This document shows positions 37,422 to 46,372 of a stretch of DNA of 64,000 nucleotides, piece after piece (the stretch's first letter is position 1; every line of letters starts with the position of its first letter). Source of the stretch: Epidermidibacterium keratini (lineage in GTDB: Bacteria > Actinomycetota > Actinomycetes > Mycobacteriales > Antricoccaceae). The stretch lies in assembly GCF_009834025.1 (NCBI RefSeq), contig NZ_CP047156.1:2786067-2850066 (forward strand). Direction: 5' to 3'. Made by a program: the position numbers and the translations under genes. The notes under the pieces are model-generated. The model was not told the DNA's origin, ran no database searches, and saw only the letters and a list, made by a program, of their open reading frames with translations.

Positions 37422-38968
37422 TGGAGATCGCGCCATATCAGACCGGGCCGTCCGTCGGCCGCCTTGCGATACGTACTCTCGCTGCGTATCCCGATCGCGT
37501 CGCGTTTGCGTGGGACCGCGGGTCGATCACGTATGCCGAGACCGCCGCCGTCATCGGGCGTTACCAGAAGGTGCTCTCGGACGCCGGGCTGCAGCGCGGC
37601 GACGGGGTAGCAGCGCTCGGCGGCAACCGGTTTGAGGTGTGGGCGCTCGGGATTGCCGTGCAGTCACTGGGTCTCTACATCACGTGGCTGCACCCGATGG
37701 GCGGGCTGTCCGATCAGCTCTTTCAGATCGAGGACGCCGGCGTGACCGCGCTCGTGCTCGATGAAACCCACTTTGCCGAGCGCGCCGAGCAGCTCGCCAC
37801 CGAAGCTAGCGGGCTCGGACTGCGAGTGTGGACGATGGGGCCGTCACCGTACGCCGAAGACCTGACGAGCGCTGCCGAGGCCGTCGGCGAGCAGCCCGTG
37901 CGCCAGATCGCCGACGCCAGCGACCACGCGATCATCAACTACACCGGCGGTACGACGGGTCGCCCGAAGGGAGCGTGGCGCCGTCACCGCAGCGTCGTGC
38001 AGGGTGCCGTCGATATCATCACTGACTTTGCGATTCCACGTGCGGCGCGATACTTGATGGTCGCGCCGATGAGTCACGTCGCTGGTTCAAAGGTCATGCC
38101 GGTGTTGGTCGGTGGCGGAACGGTCCATCTGCTCACCGGTTTCGACGCGGCGCGCGTGCTCGAGACGATCGAACGCGAACGCATCACGATGGCGTTGTTC
38201 GTCCCGACCATGATCTACGCGCTGCTCGATCATCCGGACCTGGACGAGCGGGATCTCTCGTCTCTCGAGCTCGTGCTCTACGGCGCATCACCGATGTCGG
38301 TGAGTCGCCTACGCGAGGGCATCGAGCGGATCGGACCGGTGTTTTCCCAGCTATATGGGCAAACTGAGTGCTACCCGGTCTCGGTGCTGCCTAAGGAAGA
38401 CCACGATCCGGAGCATGCCGAACGGTTACTGTCGTGTGGCAAGCCGGTTGTTGGTGTCGAGGTGTCAATCCGCGACGAAGCCGGCAACGAGCTGCCCATC
38501 GGCGAGCCGGGCGAGCTGTGCGTGCGCGGTGGGAGCGCGATGGAAGGTTACTGGAAGCGCGGCGATCTCACTGCCGAGGCGCTCGCGGGCGGTTGGTTGC
38601 ACACCGGTGATATCGCCAAGCAAGATGCCGAAGGTTACCTCTATATCGTCGATCGCAAGAAGGACATGATCATCTCGGGCGGGTTCAACGTCTTCCCTCG
38701 CGAGGTCGAGGACGCCCTGACGGCGCACCCGGACGTCGCCGCCGCGGCGGTGTACGGCGTACCGCACGAGAAGTGGGGAGAGCAGGTCACCGCCTCGGTC
38801 GTCCTCAAACCCGGTGCGAGTGCCGACGAGGCCGCGCTCATTGCACACGTGCGCGACCTCAAGGGCGCAGTGCAGGCGCCGAAGGTGATCGAGACGCTCC
38901 CTGAGCTGCCGCAGACCGCCGTCGGCAAGATCAACAAACGTGCACTGCGTGACAAGTTCCTCGACTAG
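37421..38968 (+). CDS. AMP-binding acyl-CoA synthetase/ligase
   Basis: A 515-residue ANL-superfamily enzyme from a GTG at 37421 with GGAG 6 nt upstream. Motifs: the phosphate loop YTGGTTGRPKGAWRR (about 174-188), APMSHVAG, YGQTECYP, the GWLHTGDIAKQDAEGYLYIVDRKKD hinge (given in two parts GWLHTGDIAK and GYLYIVDRKKD), GFNVFPREVED and the catalytic Lys503 in VGKINKRALR. It activates a carboxylic acid to its acyl-CoA via an acyl-adenylate. Coupled to the preceding flavoprotein; a MarR gene converges on its end with a 4-bp overlap. Confidence 0.92.
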   Translation: MEIAPYQTGPSVGRLAIRTLAAYPDRVAFAWDRGSITYAETAAVIGRYQKVLSDAGLQRGDGVAALGGNRFEVWALGIAVQSLGLYITWLHPMGGLSDQLFQIEDAGVTALVLDETHFAERAEQLATEASGLGLRVWTMGPSPYAEDLTSAAEAVGEQPVRQIADASDHAIINYTGGTTGRPKGAWRRHRSVVQGAVDIITDFAIPRAARYLMVAPMSHVAGSKVMPVLVGGGTVHLLTGFDAARVLETIERERITMALFVPTMIYALLDHPDLDERDLSSLELVLYGASPMSVSRLREGIERIGPVFSQLYGQTECYPVSVLPKEDHDPEHAERLLSCGKPVVGVEVSIRDEAGNELPIGEPGELCVRGGSAMEGYWKRGDLTAEALAGGWLHTGDIAKQDAEGYLYIVDRKKDMIISGGFNVFPREVEDALTAHPDVAAAAVYGVPHEKWGEQVTASVVLKPGASADEAALIAHVRDLKGAVQAPKVIETLPELPQTAVGKINKRALRDKFLD

Positions 38969-39468
38969 CGCTCACGATCCTCGAGTGAGGACATCAGCTT
39001 CTTGAGCAGGCCTGCGAGCTGGTCGACCTGGCGCCCACTAAGGCCTGCGACGAGCTCGTCTTCGTGGCTTAGGAGGTCGACGACCACCGCGTCGATCCGC
39101 CGCTTGCCATCGTCGGTAAGTGCCACGAACACGGCCCGGCCGTCGCGATCGGACCGCTCGCGGACCACCATGCCTTCTCGCTCGTTGGTTGACACCCACT
39201 GCGAGACCGCGCCGGGAGTGACACCTGCCTGCCGCGCGATCTCGGAGATGGACAGACGGTACGGCGGGCCCGAGCGACGCAGCGTGCTGAGCAGGTTGCG
39301 GGTCGTAACGTCCATGCCTAGCCGCCTCATGGTCGCGCGGCGGTCCTCTTCGAGGAGCTTGGCGATCCGCCAGATCCGCGTGATCACACCGATCGACGCG
39401 TTGGGAGCGTCGGGCAACTCGCGTGCCCACGCGTCGGCGATCTCGTCTACTGCATCTGGCTTTCTCAC
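38965..39468 (-). CDS. MarR family transcriptional regulator
   Basis: A 167-residue winged-helix protein starting at a GTG. Helices RLSISEIARQAGVTPGAVSQ and WVSTNEREGMV form the DNA-binding core (about 70-105), and SDRDGRAVFVALTDDG is the wing with the usual D-R-R/K pattern. It is divergent from an SDR gene, and its start codon lies 8 bp from a pair of TTAGCGCTAA palindromes that should be its operator. It probably controls both itself and the SDR in response to a carboxylic or phenolic ligand. Confidence 0.88.
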   Translation of the reverse strand: MRKPDAVDEIADAWARELPDAPNASIGVITRIWRIAKLLEEDRRATMRRLGMDVTTRNLLSTLRRSGPPYRLSISEIARQAGVTPGAVSQWVSTNEREGMVVRERSDRDGRAVFVALTDDGKRRIDAVVVDLLSHEDELVAGLSGRQVDQLAGLLKKLMSSLEDRER

Positions 39469-39476
39469 CGTGATAG

Positions 39477-39508
39477 TTTAGCGCTAATAAAAAAACATTA
39501 GCGCTAAA
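39477..39508. promoter_or_regulatory. Twin palindromic MarR operator
   Basis: TTAGCGCTAA, itself a perfect 10-bp palindrome, occurs at 39478-39487 and 39498-39507, exactly 20 bp apart. The flanking bases make the whole 32 bp an inverted repeat around an A-rich spacer. It sits between the divergent marR and SDR starts. Confidence 0.8.
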
Positions 39509-39518
39509 GGAGTTGGAC

Positions 39519-40241
39519 ATGACGCGCAACGTAGTAGTCACCGGCGGCGGCACGGGGATTGGCCTCGCGATCGCTCACTGGTTTGCCGAGTCAGGCGATG
39601 ACGTGTGGATAGTCGGGCGGCGTCCTGATGTGCTCGCAACGGTTGAGTCCGAGCGGATCATCGGTGTCGCAGGCGATCTTTCCGAACCTGACGGGGTGAG
39701 GACGGTTGCCGAGCAGCTGCCCGACCGCATCGGCGTACTTGTCAACAACGCTGGCGGGAACACCGACTTCGACAACGACCGAGCCGCTGACGATGATCCC
39801 CTTGAAGCGACGACGCGGTCGTGGCGGGCGAACCTCGATGCAAACGTGCTGACCGCCGTGCTCGCGACGACGGCACTGCGCGATCGGATTGACAACCCAG
39901 GCCGCATCATCAACCTGAGTTCGATCGCGGCGCGCGCCGGTGCCGGTTCCTACGGAGCGGCCAAAGCGGCGATCGACTCGTGGACAGTCGCGCTCGCGCA
40001 CGAGCTCGGCCAGCGCGCCATCACGGTCAACTCGGTCGCGCCTGGGCTCATCGAGCAGACCGAGTTCTTCCGCGGTCAGCTGAGCGACGAACGTCGCGAG
40101 TCGCTCGTGGAGCAGACATCGACCGGTCGAGCCGGCGTACCCGCCGACATCGCCGCTACTGTTGGCTTCTTGGCCTCAGCGGGAGCCAGCCATATCACCG
40201 GTCAGGTGATCCACGTCAACGGCGGAGCCCTCACTCACTGA
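39519..40241 (+). CDS. SDR family NAD(P)-dependent oxidoreductase
   Basis: A 240-residue short-chain dehydrogenase from the ATG at 39519 (AAGGAG 8 nt upstream). Motifs are VVTGGGTGIGLAIAHWFAES (cofactor loop, 6-15), LVNNAGG (74-80), Ser134/135 in INLSSIAARAG, Tyr145 and Lys149 in SYGAAKAA, and the C-terminal HVNGGALTH. A 20-residue insertion after NNAGG is acidic. It is directly under the twin MarR palindromes. Its 3' end overlaps the convergent acyl-CoA dehydrogenase gene by 66 bp. Confidence 0.88.
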   Translation: MTRNVVVTGGGTGIGLAIAHWFAESGDDVWIVGRRPDVLATVESERIIGVAGDLSEPDGVRTVAEQLPDRIGVLVNNAGGNTDFDNDRAADDDPLEATTRSWRANLDANVLTAVLATTALRDRIDNPGRIINLSSIAARAGAGSYGAAKAAIDSWTVALAHELGQRAITVNSVAPGLIEQTEFFRGQLSDERRESLVEQTSTGRAGVPADIAATVGFLASAGASHITGQVIHVNGGALTH

Positions 40242-41939
40242 CGAGGCGATCGAGAGCGGCACCGGGTTGCCGGCGATGACATCGTCGGCTGCGGCGAGTA
40301 CGCCGGCCGGCAGCTCGGCGTCCGGATCGCGCAGCAGTGCGATGTAGACACTCGCGACGAGTAGCTTGCGGTAGCCACGCTCTTCGTTGCCTTCGTATGC
40401 CGCCTGCTCAAGCAGCAGCGATGCCAGCGCGGCTCGGGCGAGCGCGTCGGTGTAGCGGCCCATGAGGGCTTCTCCCGATGCGCCGTCAGCGGCCAGAATT
40501 CGCTGCCCGCGAGTCACCAGTGATGCCCAGTGCGCCGTCAGCCACTGCGCATCAGCGGCGTACGGCGCAGGCAGCCCGGACAGCTTCGCGCTCATCACCT
40601 CGGCGACCAGCTCGTGCGCGGCGAACTGGCGCATGCAGCGCAGTACGTCGAGGGCGATGACGTTGCTCGAGCCCTCCCAGATCGACCCGAGATGCGCATC
40701 GCGGACGACGCGAGCCATCGGCCAGTCTTCGATATATCCGTTGCCGCCCAGCACTTCCATGGCTTCGCCGGTGACAACGCGGGCGCGCTTGCACAGGTAG
40801 TGCTTCGCGATCGGGGTGAGCACGCGGATGAGCTGCTTCGCCTGTGCGTCGCCGGAGTCGGCCTGCTGCAGGGTATCGGCGCAGTAGAAGACCATGCCCA
40901 GCCCGGCTTCGGCCTCGACCTGCATCGACAGCAGCGTGAGCTGCATGAGCGGTTGCTCGACGAGCCGCTTGCCGAAGACGACGCGCGCGCGTGCCCAGGA
41001 GGTGGCCTCGGTGATGCCGCGGCGCATCAGTGCACTCGCGCGCATCGCGTTAGAGAGCCGCGACGTGTTGACCATCTCGGCCATCTGCCGGAAGCCGCGG
41101 TCGAGCTGGCCGACCTGCACTGCGTACGCGCCGTTGAGCGTCACCTCGCCGCTGGCCATCGACTTCGTGCCGAGCTTGTCCTTGAGCCGGTCGATTGTGT
41201 AGCTGTTGCGCGAGCCATCCGGACGCAACCGCGGCACCATGAAAAGTCCTACGCCGCGGGTGGAGTCGGGCTCGCCGCCGGGGAAGCGGGCGAGCGTGAG
41301 GATCACATCGGCGCTGGCGTTGCTGGCAAACCACTTGCGCCCGGTGAGCTTCCAGTCATCGCCCTCGGGCTCGGCGATCGTCTCGGTCTGGGCGATGTCG
41401 GTGCCGCCGGAGATCTCGGTCATGAACATCGCACCGGTCAGGCGGTCGCGGGGGTCGGTGCTCGTCAGCCGCTCGATCACTTCGCCAAAGCGCTCGGGGT
41501 CGCCAAACATCTTCAGCGTCCGCGCCGCCGCGTCGGTCATGTTGACCGGGCAGCCGATCCCGAACTCGGCCTGCACAAACAGATGGCTCAGCACATACTT
41601 CGCCAGGTGGGGCGGGGTCTGCGTCCAGCCGTGGACCGGTCGGTGCGAGATCGCGGCGAGGGCGTAGTCCTCGAATGCGGCCTCGGCGAGCTCGTCGTAC
41701 GCCGGGTGGAAGTCGATCGCGTCGATGCGCTCACCCGAGCGGTCATATGACCGCAGCTGTGGCGGGTTCTTATCAGCGAGGTCGGCGGCGTCGGTGAGCC
41801 TGGTGGCGACATCGGCGCCGAGCCGGTCGACCAGCGGCAGCAGCAGCGCGCGGTCTTCTGGAGCGACGTACCGCTCGATCAACGGCAGCAGGGCGGCGTC
41901 GGTATCGACGAAGTTGGTGGCGCGTTCGGGTGTGGTCAT
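40176..41939 (-). CDS. Acyl-CoA dehydrogenase family protein (AidB-like)
   Basis: A 587-residue flavoprotein, longer than common acyl-CoA dehydrogenases and close in layout to the AidB/isovaleryl-type branch: an N-terminal YDRSGERIDAIDFHPAYDEL, the FAD loop AMFMTEISGGTDIAQTET, WKLTGRKWFASNASADV, KLGTKSMASGEVTLNGAYAV, LGGNGYIEDWPMARVVRD and IWEGSSNVIALDVLRCM, then a C-terminal helical extension. Members are linked to alkylation response or to acyl-CoA oxidation. It is divergent from a LysR gene. The last 20 residues are encoded inside the 3' end of the opposing SDR. Confidence 0.88.
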   Translation of the reverse strand: MTTPERATNFVDTDAALLPLIERYVAPEDRALLLPLVDRLGADVATRLTDAADLADKNPPQLRSYDRSGERIDAIDFHPAYDELAEAAFEDYALAAISHRPVHGWTQTPPHLAKYVLSHLFVQAEFGIGCPVNMTDAAARTLKMFGDPERFGEVIERLTSTDPRDRLTGAMFMTEISGGTDIAQTETIAEPEGDDWKLTGRKWFASNASADVILTLARFPGGEPDSTRGVGLFMVPRLRPDGSRNSYTIDRLKDKLGTKSMASGEVTLNGAYAVQVGQLDRGFRQMAEMVNTSRLSNAMRASALMRRGITEATSWARARVVFGKRLVEQPLMQLTLLSMQVEAEAGLGMVFYCADTLQQADSGDAQAKQLIRVLTPIAKHYLCKRARVVTGEAMEVLGGNGYIEDWPMARVVRDAHLGSIWEGSSNVIALDVLRCMRQFAAHELVAEVMSAKLSGLPAPYAADAQWLTAHWASLVTRGQRILAADGASGEALMGRYTDALARAALASLLLEQAAYEGNEERGYRKLLVASVYIALLRDPDAELPAGVLAAADDVIAGNPVPLSIASSVSEGSAVDVDHLTGDMAGSR

Positions 41940-42036
41940 GACTCCTCCTGAGCTCCACTATCCGCCGCTTCGATTGAGATGTCCAAGACCAATATGCAAG
42001 TCTATTGAGACGCAAACAAGATAAGTGAGGCGTCAC

Positions 42037-42924
42037 GTGGAGCTGCGTCAGATCACCGCCTTCCTCGCCGTCGCCGAGGAGCTGCACTTCGGTCGTGCGG
42101 CGGCGCGGCTGCACATCGCCCAGCCACCGCTGAGCCAGCGAATCCGTGCACTGGAGCGCGAGCTTGGAGCTCCGCTGTTCGAGCGCACCACGCGCTCGGT
42201 CCGGCTGACCGCCTCAGGGGCCGCGTTGTTAGAACCGGCCCGGCTCATCGCTCAGAACGTCGAGGTAGCCCGCCGCGCTGCCCGCGCCGCGCACCTCGGT
42301 GAGATCGGGACTGTGCGTGTCGGGTTTGCCGGCAACAGCGGGTATGCCGCACTCGCCGAGCTGGTGCGCGCCGTAGGGGAGGAGCATCCCGCGATCACCG
42401 TCGAGCTGCACCCGCAGACCTACTCCGCGGACGCCGCGCTCGACGTGCGCGACGGGCGGCTCGATCTGGCGATCGTCAGCTTGCCGACCCTCGATGGCCT
42501 GAAGACTCACGCCGTACGACGCGAGGTGTTCCTGCTCGCCGTCCCCGAGGACCACCGGCTGGCCGGGCGCAAGCGAGTGCGGATCGCCGACGTGCGGTCC
42601 GAGACGTTTGTCGCGCCGCCTGCCACCCGGGGATCGCGGGTGCGCGAGGTGCTCTATGCGCTCGCGGCCGACGCTGGGTTCGAGCCGTACGTCGCCCACG
42701 AGGCGCCCGATCCTTACAGCCTGCTGTCGCTGGTCGGCGCGGGAGTCGGGGTCGCATTGGTCGTCGAGTCGGCGCGTCACATCCAGGTCGAGGGTGTGCG
42801 CTATATCCCGGTCACGGCGCCGGGCGCCTCCCTGTCGATCGCGCTGGCGTGGCGCGGCGAACAGCGCTCAGCGGTCGTCGGTGCGGTCGTCGCGGTCGCG
42901 CGGCGCACCTTCACGGCGCGCTGA
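42037..42924 (+). CDS. LysR family transcriptional regulator
   Basis: A 295-residue regulator; the GTG at 42037 fits the usual MELRQI start and has GAGG 6 nt upstream, while a GTG at 42025 would add four residues. The N-terminal HTH shows ELHFGRAAARLHIAQPPLSQ and RIRALERELGAPLFERTTR. The effector domain contains SLVGAGVGVALVVESA. It is divergent from the AidB-like gene across about 97 bp, in which ATTGAGAYG occurs twice. Probably activates that gene. Its 3' end overlaps the DedA gene by 57 bp. Confidence 0.9.
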   Translation: MELRQITAFLAVAEELHFGRAAARLHIAQPPLSQRIRALERELGAPLFERTTRSVRLTASGAALLEPARLIAQNVEVARRAARAAHLGEIGTVRVGFAGNSGYAALAELVRAVGEEHPAITVELHPQTYSADAALDVRDGRLDLAIVSLPTLDGLKTHAVRREVFLLAVPEDHRLAGRKRVRIADVRSETFVAPPATRGSRVREVLYALAADAGFEPYVAHEAPDPYSLLSLVGAGVGVALVVESARHIQVEGVRYIPVTAPGASLSIALAWRGEQRSAVVGAVVAVARRTFTAR

Positions 42925-43857
42925 CGGGTGGACGGCGGACGACCCAGCCGCGGACTGCCCAGTCGCGGCCGATCCAGTGGTAGACGACCTGGTCGTGGAC
43001 TGCCCGGCGGCGTCGGTGGTGTCCGCAGTACCGGGCTCATCGATGCGGAGCCCTTCGGCGAGGCCGGCGCGCCGGGCCTGCTCGGCCAACGTGGCCCGCT
43101 CCCGTTCAGTGTCGGCCCGTTCAGTGTCGGCGCGCTTCGCCGAGTTGGCCTTTGCCTCTCGGTGCGCGTCACGCACCGACTTGATGATGATGAGCCCAAG
43201 GATGGCAAGGGCGATGTACCAGCTGTACTTGTCGATGAGGTCGACCAGCCGCTTGGCCGGGTCACCGATCTGGTAGCCCAAGAACATCCAAATACTGCGA
43301 TTGACCAGGGCACTGGCGAAGTCGACGATCAGGAATGTCCGCAGCCGCATGCGCGCGCTACCGACGAACGCGTAGACCACCGATGCGGGCAAGAACGGGA
43401 CGAGCCCGACGATGAAGACCGCCGCGATGCCGTAGCGCCGAGCGAGTGCCTCGGCATGCCGCGCCGTACGCGCCGCCCACCGCGAGCGGCCAGCGATCAT
43501 CTCGATCATCGCATGGCCCCACAGCTTGCCGGCCCACCAGAAGATCCAGTCAAACTTGATGATCGACAGGCTGGCGATGATCAGCCACAGCCACCACGTC
43601 GACTCGACGCCGAGCTGGATGCCCGCGCCGATATCGACCATCGCAATGGCCGAGCCGGTGATGGTGGCGAGCGCGTAGGTGCTCATGCCCAGGATGATCG
43701 GGCGTAGCGGCATCATCGCGATGCCGTAGATCCCTAGGGCGATGATCGCCCACCAGGCGCGTTTGTCTTCGGCCGTCGGCTGCCCACCCCACGGCATGCG
43801 GGGGTCGTCCCACATGGATGGGGGCTTCGCGGGCTGCTCTGGGTCAGTCTGTGCCAC
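42868..43857 (-). CDS. DedA family (VTT domain) membrane protein
   Basis: A 329-residue protein with several membrane segments between about residues 33 and 225 and the VTT/SNARE-associated core: FDWIFWWAGKLWG, RHAEALARRYGIAAVFIVG, LVPFLPASVVYAFVGSARM and RTFLIVDFASALVNRSIW. DedA proteins act as lipid flippases or scramblases in the cytoplasmic membrane. The C-terminal 100 residues are charged then Ser/Thr/Gly-rich and probably disordered; part of this tail overlaps the convergent lysR. It lies next to the eccB gene but separated by 51 bp. Confidence 0.82.
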   Translation of the reverse strand: MAQTDPEQPAKPPSMWDDPRMPWGGQPTAEDKRAWWAIIALGIYGIAMMPLRPIILGMSTYALATITGSAIAMVDIGAGIQLGVESTWWLWLIIASLSIIKFDWIFWWAGKLWGHAMIEMIAGRSRWAARTARHAEALARRYGIAAVFIVGLVPFLPASVVYAFVGSARMRLRTFLIVDFASALVNRSIWMFLGYQIGDPAKRLVDLIDKYSWYIALAILGLIIIKSVRDAHREAKANSAKRADTERADTERERATLAEQARRAGLAEGLRIDEPGTADTTDAAGQSTTRSSTTGSAATGQSAAGSSAVHPSARREGAPRDRDDRTDDR

Positions 43858-43908
43858 CGGTCCAGGGTAGGTGCTCGCGGGTGAGCGCTGCGTGGGTGGC
43901 GACCGGAC

Positions 43909-45153
43909 TCACCCCACCGCCGTGGCACGGGCCGCCTCGATGCTCAGCTCGGGACCGCGCGGCAGCAGCCCGAGTACGGCGGTCGGCACGTCCAGCGCCT
44001 GCTCGGGCCGATAACCCAGCCGTCCGAGCGCCGCCCGGTCGGCGACGGCGTACGCCAGGCCGGCATCGCTGAGCACCACATATGAGTCGGCCGGATCGCC
44101 CGGGACTCGAATCACGGCCACCTTGTCCCGCGGCATGACCACGGCCGATGATGCGGTTGGCTCGTCGACGAGCGAGGCATTTGTGAGCGGCAGCTGGTCG
44201 AGTACGCCGGCCCTCGGCTCGCCCCAGCTCGCGCACACCGCGCGAGTGCGTAGGTCAAGGGTCTGGGGTATCTCGGTCGGCCAGTCGGCAGGAAGAGCCG
44301 CCGATGCCGTCGCCGTGCCGTCGTCGGGTGTGGCCTGCCCAGGCGGACCATTGCTCAGCAGCGCCGCGGACAGCGGCGTGAGTGCCGCGAGAGTGCCTGC
44401 GAGGACGGCAAAGTACGTCGTACCGGCCGGCGTCACTCGTTGCACGACCGCATCAGGCTGCCAGCCGAGCGCGGCCACATCCAACGCGGTCGCCTCCGGA
44501 ATGAGGCTCAGGAGCTGGTCCGGGGAGTCAATGGCGATGCTGGGCGAGATCCCGAGCGCCGTGAGGCGATCGGCGGAGACCCGGTGTCGCCTTCCGGCCG
44601 TCACCAGCCACAGCACCCCGTCGGAGTCTGACAGCACCATCGCCGACAGGGTGGGCAATCCCGGCAGCGAAGAGGTCGCCACGACAGTGAGCCGGCGCCC
44701 GGACTCGTTTGGCGTGAGGCACAGCGACCACGCGGAGGCCTCCGTGGTCGTCGTGGGAAGCGCGTCGGGTGCCCCGGAGATGCCGACCGGTGCGCCTCGG
44801 GCGATGCCGCGTAGCGCTTGGGCCTCCACCTCGATGATCTCGTCGTCGGCGAGCATCGCCGAGGTGGCGTTGAGCGCGGGATGGGCGACGCCATCGATGA
44901 CCACGAAATAGTCACCTGCCTCGGTGCGCACCACACCGTCCTTCGGGACTGTAGTGGGTGGTGCGCCGGCAAAGAACCCATATGCCGCAGCCACTCCGAG
45001 CGCGAGCACGGTGAGTACGACGAAGATCGGGACGCTTCGTTCGCGGGCCGCCGCCAGGTCGGCGTACGCCCCAGACTCGCCGCGCGTCAGCCCGGCGAGA
45101 CGGCGCCGCGCGGCAAACCGCAGTGCCATGGCCTGCTCGCGCGGCGTGATCAA
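43909..45153 (-). CDS. eccB: Type VII secretion protein EccB
   Basis: A 414-residue ESX core component. The N-terminus (ITPREQAMALRFAARRRLAG) corresponds to the conserved cytoplasmic start of EccB, one membrane helix follows at about 41-62, and the periplasmic body has repeated segments such as YFVVIDGVAHPALNATSAML and VLWLVTAGRRHRVSADRLTA, plus VLGLLPRGPELSIEAA at the end. A TTG at 45153 overlapping the eccD stop (TTGA) restores the usual N-terminus; an ATG at 45129 would remove eight residues. It forms the periplasmic part of the secretion pore. Co-transcribed with eccD. Confidence 0.88.
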   Translation of the reverse strand: MITPREQAMALRFAARRRLAGLTRGESGAYADLAAARERSVPIFVVLTVLALGVAAAYGFFAGAPPTTVPKDGVVRTEAGDYFVVIDGVAHPALNATSAMLADDEIIEVEAQALRGIARGAPVGISGAPDALPTTTTEASAWSLCLTPNESGRRLTVVATSSLPGLPTLSAMVLSDSDGVLWLVTAGRRHRVSADRLTALGISPSIAIDSPDQLLSLIPEATALDVAALGWQPDAVVQRVTPAGTTYFAVLAGTLAALTPLSAALLSNGPPGQATPDDGTATASAALPADWPTEIPQTLDLRTRAVCASWGEPRAGVLDQLPLTNASLVDEPTASSAVVMPRDKVAVIRVPGDPADSYVVLSDAGLAYAVADRAALGRLGYRPEQALDVPTAVLGLLPRGPELSIEAARATAVG

Positions 45154-46253
45154 CGCGTTCCGATCAGCAGCACGACTCCATCGAGTGCACCCCAGACCCA
45201 CAGCAGCAGCGGGCCGAGCGCGGCGCGGCTGAGGGTTTCGAGCACTCCTACGATCCGGACCGCGGTGGGCCCGGGCGCCGGAGCCCAAGCCAGCGCAACG
45301 GCGAGCGCGAGTATGGCGACACCCGACCACAGTTGCGCAGGTGCCGGGGCGGTGAGAGTAACCGCTCCGGCGTACCCCGAAGATCCCAATAACAGCAGCA
45401 AGAATCTGCGAGATGGATCGGCGCTGCCGACCAGCCGCGCAACGCTCGCGGCCACGGCGCAGCCGACGACTGCGGTTATCGCTGGGTGCGGCCAGGCGAG
45501 CAGTGCCCCGGCGCCAAGGCCGCCTGCAAGAAGCGCTCCGGTTTGCGCGCCCTCGCGTGTCGCGGCGGCGCGGCGAGCTGCGGCCGCTTCATCGGCAAGC
45601 GAGCTGGCCGAATGCTCTGCCGCGAAGCGCGTCCGCAGACCACCTAGTCGGAGCAGGGCCGAGGGGAGTATGACGGGGACGTAGCTCGCGGCGGCGACGG
45701 TGGTGGCAAGCGCAGCCGGCATCGACCACCGGGCGAGCGTGACCAGCAGCCCGCCGAAGGCAAGCGCCGTGATGAGGACAGCGACGACGTCGCGCCGAAT
45801 GACCCTGATCCGCGTGAGGGCGAGCAGGATCGCGAGACCAGCGACGCACGCGGCCGGCGCGGCCGCGACAACCCCGGCCGGCTGCCGAAGCACGAAGGCG
45901 ACAGCGGCGAGTACACCGAGCGCAGCGCTCAGCCTGACCAGGGTGTCAGACGGTGTGGTGATCTGCTGCGCCGCAAGCGCTGCGGCGGGGTCATCGAAGA
46001 CGGCCGTACCGGCTTGGCCGGCTCGGGGACGCACGACGAGCACCTGACCATCGGTGATGCCGGCTTCATGGGCAGACAGCTCCAGGTCGATCGTGGTGCC
46101 TGCGGCTGCGGTGATCTCAAGGAATGCTGGCGTGAGCTCGGGTGCCACCTCGTCGGCGATTGCCGGTGCCAGGATCGCCAGCGGCACCGTGGACGGGATC
46201 GTCAGGTCTCGGGTGACAGCCGGGCCGCACACCGTCAGGGCGACGGCGCTCAT
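45150..46253 (-). CDS. eccD: Type VII secretion integral membrane protein EccD (short form)
   Basis: A 367-residue protein with an N-terminal ubiquitin-like (YukD-type) domain (residues 1-85, VALTVCGPAVTRDLTIPST and GITDGQVLVVRPRAG) and about nine predicted membrane helices (105-365). Canonical EccD has eleven helices in about 450-500 residues, so this copy is short. The central loop LGGLRTRFAAEHSASSLADE matches the family. It is the main transmembrane scaffold of the ESX pore. It heads the minus-strand eccD-eccB operon, divergent from eccC over 119 bp. Confidence 0.85.
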   Translation of the reverse strand: MSAVALTVCGPAVTRDLTIPSTVPLAILAPAIADEVAPELTPAFLEITAAAGTTIDLELSAHEAGITDGQVLVVRPRAGQAGTAVFDDPAAALAAQQITTPSDTLVRLSAALGVLAAVAFVLRQPAGVVAAAPAACVAGLAILLALTRIRVIRRDVVAVLITALAFGGLLVTLARWSMPAALATTVAAASYVPVILPSALLRLGGLRTRFAAEHSASSLADEAAAARRAAATREGAQTGALLAGGLGAGALLAWPHPAITAVVGCAVAASVARLVGSADPSRRFLLLLLGSSGYAGAVTLTAPAPAQLWSGVAILALAVALAWAPAPGPTAVRIVGVLETLSRAALGPLLLWVWGALDGVVLLIGTR

Positions 46254-46372
46254 GGCTGTGCCTGTGGATGAGTCACGCGAGCGATCCTTGATATGTCGTA
46301 GGTTTCTCCAGCAACGCTAGGCGAGCGGGCCCGTGCCGCGCGCGGTCCGAAACGGAGGCTGGGGATAACTCC

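Noticed and set aside
46254..46372. Possible small WXG100 gene in the eccD-eccC gap
   Set aside because: The gap is 119 bp and has no frame of adequate length or a Trp-X-Gly motif; the same is true for 43858-43908 and 49868-49964.
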